Shown here piece by piece: positions 44,839 through 52,795 of a stretch of DNA of 64,000 nt. A program made the position numbers and the translations under genes. Within the stretch, counting starts at the first letter, position 1; each line of letters begins with the position of its first letter. Location of the stretch: assembly GCF_009362735.1 (NCBI RefSeq), contig NZ_WHNP01000041.1, forward strand, positions 1 to 64,000, read 5' to 3'. Below the pieces are notes generated by a model, which searched no databases, was not told the DNA's origin, and was given only the letters and a program-made list of their open reading frames with translations. This DNA comes from Paraburkholderia franconis. Lineage in GTDB: Bacteria > Pseudomonadota > Gammaproteobacteria > Burkholderiales > Burkholderiaceae.

Positions 44839-45162
44839 GTGAGTTTACTTCCTCGAATCCAGATTGCCGTGACCTGCTGCCCGGTTGCCGCCGGATGCGT
44901 GTCGCAGCCAATCGGGCCTGCGGTGGCCGTGAAGCCGGGGCACGACAAGCCGTTCACCGTCTTTCTGCAGGACGATGCGCAGTGCAAACAGTATGCGAGG
45001 GAACAACTGGCGCGCGGGGTGGACACGCGCGCTGCGAGCGACGCGCACGTGCCGCGTGCACAACTGAACGTGCAGCAAAGATACGATCTCGCGTACCTGG
45101 AATGCATGCGGGCCAAAGGAAACGAGGTAACGGAGCGTGCGGGAATCAACTACGCGACCTGA
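44839..45162 (+). CDS. Small exported protein related to glycine-zipper family, zipper missing
   Basis: The product is 107 residues, GTG start. A weak signal segment contains Cys residues and is followed by 'QPIGPAVAVKPGHDKPFTVF', then 'QDDAQCKQYA' and the end 'QQRYDLAYLECMRAKGNEV'. This head and tail match the Burkholderia glycine-zipper proteins ('PTGPSV..P..GK.F..FQ.DD..C..YA' and 'QQRYD.AY.QCMYAKGN'). The Gly-rich transmembrane hairpin that should lie between them is replaced by a short Ala/Arg stretch. It may be a natural short variant or a deletion. Confidence 0.55.
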   Translation: MSLLPRIQIAVTCCPVAAGCVSQPIGPAVAVKPGHDKPFTVFLQDDAQCKQYAREQLARGVDTRAASDAHVPRAQLNVQQRYDLAYLECMRAKGNEVTERAGINYAT

Positions 45163-45504
45163 GCTGCGAAATCTCACTGTGGACGATCTGAAAGAACCCG
45201 GTACCAGTTCGGTCGGTCGTCGCGGAAAACTGCTTGATGTGTTGGCTGAACCGAAGTCGCCAACCCTCCAATGGGCGCGATCACGGCGTGGCTTGCGGGC
45301 CAGCAGGAGACAACAGATCTTCGGGGCACCCCATCGATCCAGGTCGACCCAGAACCAGATCGCCGCCGAGCTTCATTCGAAGGCCACAGGCCACGGGATG
45401 GTCGAGCAATGGCTCGGAGAATTGAACGTCGTCGCAACATCGTGTTGCGGTTGCCTGATTTCGTCGTTCGCATCAACGCGCATTCGGCTGAACCTGTTGC
45501 AGGC
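45163..45504. other. Gene-free stretch before the PPTase gene
   Basis: About 340 bp between convergent genes. Frames on both strands are short or Arg-rich, and none is recognised. No terminator is clear. Confidence 0.35.
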
Positions 45505-46296
45505 TCAGATCGGCGACGCGCAACGATAAAACGTGACTCGTGCATTTTCGAGCGACACGGCGATGGCGCCCTGCATTCCAGGTCCCAGGTTCAGGTCGAG
45601 ACACGTCCAGCCGGAAAGGGCGTTGCCGTTACACGAAGCACGCCACCCGCCGTTGCAAAGCGATGGATGCTCTTCTGTCGTATAAGCGTCCGGCTCCCCG
45701 GAAAGACCGGTGCCGAGTGCCTTCAACAGTGCTTCCTTGCGGGTCCAGATACGGAAGAAAGTCGACGCGGAATCGGCTCGCGCTGCGCCGAGCGCCGCTT
45801 CCTCGACAGAAGAAAGTATCCCGCGTCCAATACCTTCGACGTAAATGCCGTCGACCTGACGCTCCACGTCGACGCCGACGCGGCAGTCCCATGCGAACGC
45901 GAACAGGGCGATCCCGCCTGTATGGGAAACATTAAACGCGAGCCGCGCACCATGCGGCCACTGCAATACAGGCCTGCCGAATCCGGTCACACCAAAGCGC
46001 AGCGATTCGGGCCGACAGGCCAGGTAGCGGGCCATCAACGAGCGGAGCATGCCGCGCCGGGCTATGTACGCATCGCGACGCGTCTGCTTCCGGTAGTCAC
46101 GCGCGCGCTGTCGTTCATCCGGCGAGAGCGTGTGAGCAAGCGCCGAGCACGCGTGTCCAACAAGATCCTCATTCAGCATCCATATGTGGGCGGCATTGTC
46201 CGGCAGGACCAGTTCGCCGGGGTCGGACAATGCAAGAGACGCATCCCGTGCCGCAACACTATCGCGCTGCATGGCCGCTTGTCCCCGTCGACGCAT
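45505..46296 (-). CDS. 4'-phosphopantetheinyl transferase (Sfp type)
   Basis: The product is about 263 residues. I chose ATG 46296, which follows AGGCGGGG; the frame is open to 46317, and ATG 46272 is another option. Sfp hallmarks are 'RRGMLRSLMARYLA', 'GRPVLQWPHG', 'LAFNVSHTGGIALFAFA', 'VGVDVERQV' and 'FFRIWTRKEALLKALGTGL'. It transfers the 4'-phosphopantetheine arm from CoA to carrier domains. It is the second gene after the A-T-TE synthetase with a short gap, so its main substrate is very likely Ser717 of that protein. Confidence 0.92.
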   Translation of the reverse strand: MRRRGQAAMQRDSVAARDASLALSDPGELVLPDNAAHIWMLNEDLVGHACSALAHTLSPDERQRARDYRKQTRRDAYIARRGMLRSLMARYLACRPESLRFGVTGFGRPVLQWPHGARLAFNVSHTGGIALFAFAWDCRVGVDVERQVDGIYVEGIGRGILSSVEEAALGAARADSASTFFRIWTRKEALLKALGTGLSGEPDAYTTEEHPSLCNGGWRASCNGNALSGWTCLDLNLGPGMQGAIAVSLENARVTFYRCASPI

Positions 46297-46352
46297 GGTA
46301 GCCCCGCCTGAATGCATGTGTTCGCCGCGTCACGTGCAACACGTCCGCCGCA

Positions 46353-49300
46353 TCAAGCATTCGCCAATCCCCGGTCCAACAACGCCGCGACGACTCGCAA
46401 GTTCGGCTCGACGAGAATCTCGCCATGGGTGCCGGACACCTCCGCAATCACGAGGCCCCCGCGAGCGACGCGCCGCCACAGCGGCAAAGGATCGCCGCGC
46501 TCTTTCTGGGGAACCGTCGCGCGCACATACACAATCGGTCCGGCGTGGTACGGCTGCGGCCGATAGGTCTCCATCGCGTGCCCCATCGTTTCGCGCACGC
46601 GCCGCAACGCAGGAGGCAACGACGCAGTGAAGGCGTCCGGCTGGCGCACCGTCCGCCCGCGGCGCATTCGCAAGCGATCGGCTCCAGCGGCGAGCCCCTC
46701 CGCCAGATAGCCCGTGAGCCGCGACGCCGGTACGGCAAGCAGCTTGCGCCATCGCGCGCGCACACGGCTGTAGCGGTATTGCATCCTGGCGCGCCACGGC
46801 AGCCAACGCTCATGCACGTAGGTATCCAGCAGGCACAGCAATTCGATCTGTTCGCCTGCTCGCCGCAACTGTTGCGCGATCTCGAACGCGACCAGCCCGC
46901 CGAACGAATAGCCTGCCACCGAGTACGGTCCATTCGGCTGCACCGCACGCATCTGTTCGATATAGTGACCCGCGATTTCTTCGACGCGCCGGTGTGTCGG
47001 TTGCTCGCCGTCGAGACCGCGTGCCTGAAGTCCATAGACCGGGCGCGAAGTGCTCAACGCGCCGACCAGCGACCAGCATTCCATCACCGAGCCGCTCAAG
47101 CCGTGCACGAGGAATAGCGGTTTTCCCGTGCCGGCGCGCACGGGTACGAGAATCGGTGAAGAGGGTGACGGCGCACCTTCTTCGATCACGGCCGCGAGTC
47201 GGGATATGGTCGATGCGCAGAGCAGGGTCGCAAGCGGAATCGTGCGGCCCGTCGATTGGCGCACGTCGGCGAGCAGCCTCGCGGCGAGCAGCGAATGGCC
47301 GCCCAGATCGAAGAAGTTGTCCTCGCGGCCAATGGGCGCGAAGTCGAACAGCTTTTCCCACAGTGCCTGCAAATACTGCTCGAGTTCTTCGCGAGACGTG
47401 CCTGCCGGCGCAAACGCACGGGCCGCGGGCTTCAGCGCCGGATGGTCGCGGATCGCGTCGAGGCATTCCGGGTTCCGTAACGCCGCCACGTTGCCGACGG
47501 GCAAGCCGTTGACGGCATTGCGCGCGGCCGCTTCGGACGGCTTGCCGTTATGCGTGACGGGCAATGCAGCAACGGCGATGACCCGGTCCGGAACGTGCGC
47601 GGGAGACGCGCGGCGCGCGAGGTCGCGGCGTATCCTGGCGATCAGCGCGCCGTTCAGCACGACGCCTTCCTGCAGCACCAGCAGCAGTACGATGCGCTGG
47701 TCGAGCGGTTGCGCGTGCACCTGATCGGCCGGCGCGCTGCTTTGGCGATGCTCGACCACCATCGCCTCGCGGATCTCCCGAATATCGTTCAGCACACGAT
47801 AGATCTCGCCAGGGCCGACGTTGATGCCGCGCACGTTCAATACGCCATCGGAACGGCCATGCAGCCGGGCGGTGCCTTCGGGCGAAAACTCGATGCGATC
47901 GCCGTGCGTCCATACACCCGGGTTACGGGCGAAATACGCAGCATGAAATCGCGTGCCGTCCGCATCGCCGAAAAAGCCGAGCGGACGTGATGGAAACGGG
48001 TTGATGCACACGAGTTCGCCGATTCCCGTAGTGCGCTCTCCCTGGTCCCACGCCTGAACGTCGAGCGCAAGGCTCTTGCACTGGGCTTCGCCTGCGTAGA
48101 CGGGCAGGTTTGGGTTGCCGAGCACAAAGCAGCCGAGGATGTCGGTGCCACCCGAGATCGACTGCAAAGGCAGGGGCTTCACGTGGTCGCGCGCCCACTC
48201 GAACTGCGTGTCGTACAGCACTGCCCCCGTGGACATCATGACTCGCAGTGCGCCGAGATCGAATTGCCGCGAGGGCGCGAGACCCGCGTCCTCGCACATC
48301 TTCAGGTAAGCCGGACTGGTGCCGAACACAGTGACCCGCTCGTTGGCGACGAGACGCCACAGCGTATCGACGGACGAGATCGGGCCGTCATAGGTGACGA
48401 TCTCGACGCCGGACGCGAGCGCCGACAACTGCCAGTTCCACATCATCCATGCGCAGGTGGTGTGGAAGTACATTCGATCGCCCGGCCGCAGGTCGCTGTG
48501 CAGCCGATGCTCTTTAAGATGTTCGATCAGCGTGCCGCCCGCGCCGTGCACAATGCACTTCGGCTTGCCGGTGGTGCCCGACGAGAACATGATGAAAAGC
48601 GGGTGATTGAACGGGAAGCGCCGCCACTCGAAGCGAGCAGCATCGCCGCTCGCAATCAGTTCGCCCAGCGCATAGACCCGCTGTGTGACGGTGCCCGGCA
48701 AGGTTGCGTCATCGAGGCGGACGAGGCCCACCAGCGATGGCAACGCAGCGGCCAAGTCGGCGACGTTGGCCGCGATCGGCGTGCCCGTGTCGAATGGGCG
48801 TGTCGCAGTGTGCGCGAACAGCAGGCGCGGCGCGAGCGGGGCGAAGCGAGCGAGTATCGACTCGACGCCCATTTCGGGGGCAGCCGTCGACAGCGTGGCA
48901 CCGAGCGCGGTAACGGCGAGCGCGGTAACAACGGCATCAGCATCGTTGCGCATGACGGCGGCCACACGGTCGCCATCGCGCAGTCCCCATTCCGCAAGCG
49001 CCTGCGCGAGACGCGCAACACGCTCGCGCAGCTCACCGCGGGTCAGCCGTATCCGCCCGCCATCCGCGTGGCACGCGGTCAACGCGGGCGCGTCGGGGGC
49101 CGCCACAGACAGGCCAAGCACGTTGTCCGAGTAGTTGAGTTGAAGCTCGGGAAAGAAGCGCGCGCGCTCGCACTCATCGCCGATACAGACGGGTTCGATG
49201 CTGCCCGACCACTCGAACCCTTGCGACCACTGGACGAAGCATCGCCAGAAGGTTCGATACTCGCGTACCGAGAAATCGTGCAGTTCTTCGTAAGTATCGA

Positions 49301-49442
49301 AGACCTGGCCGGTATGCGCCTGCAGGGCCGCCGTGAAGGCCGTCATTTGTGACGGTGCCGCGCGCCCGAACCCGTCGCCATAAATCGGCGCGCGTCCGAT
49401 GCCCGGACGCTGCGATGCGTCGAACCGGCGAAGACGATCCAT
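46353..49442 (-). CDS. Single-module synthetase: acetoacetyl-CoA-synthetase-like A domain, carrier, thioesterase
   Basis: The product is 1029 residues from ATG 49442 (GGAG six bases upstream; a GTG at 49454 lies in this site). Residues ~20-640 form an acyl-adenylating domain. The N-terminus ('FDTYEELHDFSVREYRTFW') is that of acetoacetyl-CoA synthetase. The phosphate loop is 'SSGTTGKPKC' at 287-296, and 'WTHGDRIEF' and the A10 Lys634 ('HNGKPSEA') follow. Residues ~685-755 are a carrier domain with 'NFFDLGGHSLL', Ser717. Residues ~765-1029 are a thioesterase: 'FLVHGLSGS', nucleophile Ser846 in 'AGYSFGG', His1006 in 'GTHGEIL'. There is no condensation, ketosynthase or reductase domain. It should load a carboxylic acid, perhaps a beta-keto acid, and release it by hydrolysis, dimerisation or Claisen-type closure. 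The dedicated PPTase follows. Confidence 0.9.
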   Translation of the reverse strand: MDRLRRFDASQRPGIGRAPIYGDGFGRAAPSQMTAFTAALQAHTGQVFDTYEELHDFSVREYRTFWRCFVQWSQGFEWSGSIEPVCIGDECERARFFPELQLNYSDNVLGLSVAAPDAPALTACHADGGRIRLTRGELRERVARLAQALAEWGLRDGDRVAAVMRNDADAVVTALAVTALGATLSTAAPEMGVESILARFAPLAPRLLFAHTATRPFDTGTPIAANVADLAAALPSLVGLVRLDDATLPGTVTQRVYALGELIASGDAARFEWRRFPFNHPLFIMFSSGTTGKPKCIVHGAGGTLIEHLKEHRLHSDLRPGDRMYFHTTCAWMMWNWQLSALASGVEIVTYDGPISSVDTLWRLVANERVTVFGTSPAYLKMCEDAGLAPSRQFDLGALRVMMSTGAVLYDTQFEWARDHVKPLPLQSISGGTDILGCFVLGNPNLPVYAGEAQCKSLALDVQAWDQGERTTGIGELVCINPFPSRPLGFFGDADGTRFHAAYFARNPGVWTHGDRIEFSPEGTARLHGRSDGVLNVRGINVGPGEIYRVLNDIREIREAMVVEHRQSSAPADQVHAQPLDQRIVLLLVLQEGVVLNGALIARIRRDLARRASPAHVPDRVIAVAALPVTHNGKPSEAAARNAVNGLPVGNVAALRNPECLDAIRDHPALKPAARAFAPAGTSREELEQYLQALWEKLFDFAPIGREDNFFDLGGHSLLAARLLADVRQSTGRTIPLATLLCASTISRLAAVIEEGAPSPSSPILVPVRAGTGKPLFLVHGLSGSVMECWSLVGALSTSRPVYGLQARGLDGEQPTHRRVEEIAGHYIEQMRAVQPNGPYSVAGYSFGGLVAFEIAQQLRRAGEQIELLCLLDTYVHERWLPWRARMQYRYSRVRARWRKLLAVPASRLTGYLAEGLAAGADRLRMRRGRTVRQPDAFTASLPPALRRVRETMGHAMETYRPQPYHAGPIVYVRATVPQKERGDPLPLWRRVARGGLVIAEVSGTHGEILVEPNLRVVAALLDRGLANA

Positions 49443-49757
49443 CGAAAGCTCCACGTGGGTTGGCGAACACGTTCAGTCCCACAACGCGTAGGCAATTCTT
49501 CTATCGAATCCGCCTGGCGCTGCCAAGGCATCGCTACCTGACTTGCGGAAATTTACTGAAGCGCATGAACATTGTTTTATAAAGATTCAGAGTAGCGGCT
49601 CGCCAGCTTCTTTCTCTGTTCGAAATCGAACGAACGGTTCCCCGACTGAGATCGTTTTGCAACCGCCGCTGCCGTAATCACTCGAACCTCGAGCTTGTTG
49701 CGCTTGCTTGTTGCGCTCGCGTGCGCAGGCCTCTTCTGTTGCCGGCGTTCCTCGTGC
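49443..49757. promoter_or_regulatory. Upstream region of the A-T-TE gene
   Basis: About 315 bp with a locally AT-rich part around 49540-49640. It should contain the promoter of the synthetase/PPTase operon. A basic 105-residue minus-strand frame (49577-49894) overlaps the next gene out of frame and is not convincing. No specific promoter motif is claimed. Confidence 0.35.
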
Positions 49758-50501
49758 TTATTCCACCGCCTGTGTATCGGCGATCGCGGCAGCTTGACGG
49801 AAGGCAGCGTCAGTGGCCCGTAACCCGTTCCCAACCGTGCCGCACAGCGGCCTTGAATCGTTCCTAGCCACTTTCTGGATAGCGCGACTCCCAATGCTCG
49901 CGGGCACTCGGTTCAACCCGTTGCCAGTCATGCCCGCGATATCGCTCGTCCTGTCCAGGCGCGGCGCCATGTGTGTAGGCACGCCGATATTCATCATATG
50001 GCGCACCCATGTTTGCGTAGTGAGCGCGTCATAGTCCTTGCGAAATTCGTCGTCGTAGGGGTCGTCGTCCAGCGGAGTGCCCATGACAGGATCGCCCACC
50101 AGACCCGTCCCCGACGTCTGTTCCCCTCTCGCCGCGCTCATGCTGTCATCGGGCGGGAACGCTGAACGGGATTTGAGATCTGCGTCCACACCTGCCGATG
50201 TGTGCGCGAGTCCGACGTCGGGCACACCCGATAACTGCTGCTGTTGCTCCATCGACGGACTCGATTCGCGCCTCTCCGTGCGCGTCGTTACCTGCTGCAT
50301 CCCGCCGACCATGTTCGGCCCAGGCGACGGGAAGGCGGGGCGCTGCGCTTCGGCCCCTGCGGAGGCGGTATCAAGGCTGGCGGATTCGAATTCCGGCGGC
50401 AGTGCCGAAGGCGGCGATGTGTCGTGCGCAATGGCGGGCTCTCCCGTTTTATCCATCGATGGTTCGCCGCTTTCTAAGAGAACGGGCTCCCTCTCCGTCA
50501 T
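49758..50501 (-). CDS. Hypothetical protein with long disordered N-terminus
   Basis: The product is 247 residues. Residues 1-140 are Ser/Pro/Glu/Gly-rich and probably disordered, with a short Gln run ('MEQQQQLSG'). The C-terminal ~100 residues are compact: 'DPYDDEFRKDYDALTTQTWV', 'HMMNIGVPTHMAPRLD', then 'GMTGNGLNRVPAS'. I recognise no family. The disordered leader plus small domain would fit a secreted effector, but there is no direct evidence. The start has no strong ribosome-binding site. Confidence 0.45.
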   Translation of the reverse strand: MTEREPVLLESGEPSMDKTGEPAIAHDTSPPSALPPEFESASLDTASAGAEAQRPAFPSPGPNMVGGMQQVTTRTERRESSPSMEQQQQLSGVPDVGLAHTSAGVDADLKSRSAFPPDDSMSAARGEQTSGTGLVGDPVMGTPLDDDPYDDEFRKDYDALTTQTWVRHMMNIGVPTHMAPRLDRTSDIAGMTGNGLNRVPASIGSRAIQKVARNDSRPLCGTVGNGLRATDAAFRQAAAIADTQAVE

Positions 50502-50542
50502 TGCGTCGCGAACAACTCAACGTGACAGCGCCATCGCAACGG

Positions 50543-50839
50543 CCACTGACGCGGGCCGCGCATTCGCAAGCGATCGTCAAGGAGGTGTTCGCCGGCGCCG
50601 CCGACCGGCTGCGCGCACGCGGCGCGGAATTCGAAGCACGGGCCGCGCTGCTCGAGCAGGCGTCAGCGCACTAGCTGCGGCACAGCGCAGGGTCGCACAT
50701 GGCCGACCGGCAGGTCGACCTGCGGCTCGTGCGAGACAACCTCGGGCATGCGTCACTCAGCACGACGAGCCTCTATCTGCACGCCGACGATGATCGCCGG
50801 CATCACGAGACGGACGAAAAGCACCGCATCGACTGGTGA
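50543..50839 (+). pseudogene. Tyrosine recombinase relic A, catalytic half with internal stop
   Basis: The frame reads 'PLTRAAHSQAIVKEVFAGAA', 'EFEARAALLEQASAH', a TAG at 50672-50674, then 'LRHSAGSHMADRQVDLRLVR', 'DNLGHASLSTTSLYLHADDD' and TGA. This is the C-terminal catalytic part of a XerC/phage-type integrase, with H-x-L-R, L-G-H and the Tyr. The stop replaces the Trp seen at the same place in relic B (60787-61262). The N-terminal half is missing. Confidence 0.8.
50585..50710 (+). repeat. 126-bp direct repeat, copy A (integrase segment)
   Basis: Matches 61137-61262 in the same orientation without gaps and with high identity by eye. Both copies belong to integrase relics and bracket the glycan operon. 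Confidence 0.8.
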
Positions 50840-51558
50840 CGCCAGTCACGGCCTTCGGCCGGAATCTGGCCGCACGGTCCCGCCGACGAAACAACCGCCC
50901 GTTACGCAAACGGCAGTGCGTGTGCCAGAATCCTGCTGCCGCGTCCTCACGCCCGGATAGAACCGGAGGGTTCGCTACAGCATGTCCAGATTTTCTCTGG
51001 ATTAACGGCCGCTATGCGAAAATCTTTATTAGCGCAAACACTACCTTTTTAGACAGCCACTTTCTGCCGATTAATAGACACATAGCCTATAAAACGATCA
51101 GTGCTGTCGCAGCAGAAGCGCTGGCAAAAGGACTATTCACGAGATCGTGACCATTTTGTGTCGTCAGGTGCACTGAAGACCCCTAACCGGCTTTTGACTT
51201 GCCTCTTCAGGGATGATGTTGTGCATTAGCGACACAGCAGGAGAGACGCAAATAAGTTGACCGCGTCATTCGCAAACGTTTTTATGGTTCATATTATCGC
51301 GACGGTTCCCGACTACTCGGCCGGTTTTTCAGATACGTCGTGACATTGCGTAAATAAAACTCGTGTTTCGAAATTCGGCGGTTTTCCAAGCCGGTAGAAT
51401 CCGACGAAAAAGGCTGGATAGGAACTAATCCGGAATGCGCTCTCATGATTTCCGCATCCGGGTTTGACGTGCACTCTTAAAAACACTACAAGGCGACGAC
51501 GGCAAACAACACGATTGTGATTGTCTTCGCGCCTTATGCAGTCGGGGATTGCGGCAAA
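50840..51558. promoter_or_regulatory. Long leader region upstream of the glycan operon
   Basis: About 700 bp without a supported gene. It is AT-rich from about 51000 to 51400 relative to the surroundings, as often seen in front of horizontally acquired polysaccharide operons. A candidate promoter is listed separately. The first frame of the operon could start as early as 51517. Confidence 0.45.
51464..51492 (+). promoter_or_regulatory. Candidate sigma-70 promoter for the glycan operon
   Basis: TTGACG at 51464-51469 and TACAAG at 51487-51492 are separated by 17 bp and lie about 65 bp before the chosen wecB start. The -10 is imperfect. Support is by match and position only. Confidence 0.35.
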
Positions 51559-52743
51559 GTGGCACTTAAAATTCTGTCTGTATTCGGGACACGTCCCGAA
51601 GCAATCAAGATGGCTCCGCTAGTCAACAGTCTGAAGGCTAGCCCGGACGTGGAATCGGTCGTGTGCGTGACTGGCCAGCATCGGCAGATGTTGGCCCAGG
51701 TGCTCCAGTTGTTCAATATCGAACCGCAGCACGATCTCGATCTGATGACGGCCAACCAGAGCCTGAACGGCCTGATGGCAAAACTCGTGAGCGCGCTGGA
51801 TCACGTGCTCGATGTCGAAAAGCCAGATCGCGTCCTCGTACACGGCGACACCACGACTGCGGCCGCCACCGCGTTGGCCGCCTTTCACCGGCAGATTCCT
51901 GTTGGGCATATCGAAGCGGGACTGCGCACCGGCAATCTTCATCAGCCATGGCCCGAAGAAATGAACCGGCGAGTAATCGATGTGGTCAGCGATCTGATGT
52001 TCGCGCCGACCGCCAGTTCGAAAGCGAACCTCGTCAAAGAGTCGCTACAAGGTCGCACTATCGTGACGGGTAACACCGTTATCGATGCGCTGCTTCAGAC
52101 GACGCATCGTATCGATTCCGACGCGTCGTTGCGCTCGGCACTCGACAGTCAGTTCCCGTTCCTGATCGACGATAAGCCGCTGCTGCTGGTTACCGGCCAT
52201 CGTCGTGAAAGTTTCGGGTCCGGCTTTGCCAACATCTGTTCAGCGCTGGGCGACCTCGCGCACGCAGGCATGGTCCGGATCGTCTATCCCGTCCACCTCA
52301 ATCCGAATGTGAGCGGTCCAGTGCACGAGACGCTCGGGCACACCTCCAACATTCACCTCATACCGCCGCTGGACTATCTGAGCTTCGTTCGGCTCATGCA
52401 ACGGTCGTCGATCATCCTGACGGATTCGGGCGGCGTCCAGGAGGAAGCGCCCGCGCTCGGCAAGCCGGTACTGGTAATGCGGGATGTCACGGAGCGGCCT
52501 GAGGCCGTTGCAGCAGGCACGGTCCGCCTTGTTGGCACCGAGCGCGAATCGATTGTCAGCAGCGTGGGCACGTTGGCCGGTGACGTAGCGGCACGCAAAG
52601 AGTTTGCGCACAGGATCAATCCATATGGAGACGGGAAAGCTTCGGATCGAATCGTCGCAGCGCTCACTGGAAAGCCGTTCGTTGAATTCCAGGCCGACAC
52701 GTGCGATCCCCGCGTCGCATCCGAATCCGCCCTCGTCTGCTAA
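51559..52743 (+). CDS. wecB: UDP-N-acetylglucosamine 2-epimerase (non-hydrolysing)
   Basis: The product is about 394 residues; GTG 51559 gives the usual N-terminus 'LKILSVFGTRPEAIKMAPLV', while the frame opens at 51517. Family motifs are intact: 'VHGDTTTAAATALAAF', 'GHIEAGLRTGNLHQPWPEE', 'TGHRRESFGSGF', 'YPVHLNPNV' and 'LTDSGGVQEEAPALGKPVL'. It makes UDP-ManNAc from UDP-GlcNAc. In E. coli this enzyme (also called NfrC) supplies the NfrB glycan synthase. Here it opens the same operon, which strongly suggests a ManNAc-containing polymer. Confidence 0.94.
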   Translation: MALKILSVFGTRPEAIKMAPLVNSLKASPDVESVVCVTGQHRQMLAQVLQLFNIEPQHDLDLMTANQSLNGLMAKLVSALDHVLDVEKPDRVLVHGDTTTAAATALAAFHRQIPVGHIEAGLRTGNLHQPWPEEMNRRVIDVVSDLMFAPTASSKANLVKESLQGRTIVTGNTVIDALLQTTHRIDSDASLRSALDSQFPFLIDDKPLLLVTGHRRESFGSGFANICSALGDLAHAGMVRIVYPVHLNPNVSGPVHETLGHTSNIHLIPPLDYLSFVRLMQRSSIILTDSGGVQEEAPALGKPVLVMRDVTERPEAVAAGTVRLVGTERESIVSSVGTLAGDVAARKEFAHRINPYGDGKASDRIVAALTGKPFVEFQADTCDPRVASESALVC

Positions 52744-52795
52744 TCCGCGCTCGTACCCAGTCGCCTCAAGATCACGATCGACACACACTGGCACC

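Noticed and set aside
46662..46682. About 19-bp identity with 50562-50580 (GCGCATTCGCAAGCGATCG)
   Set aside because: Similarity does not extend on either side and lies within unrelated coding contexts; taken as coincidence in GC-rich DNA.
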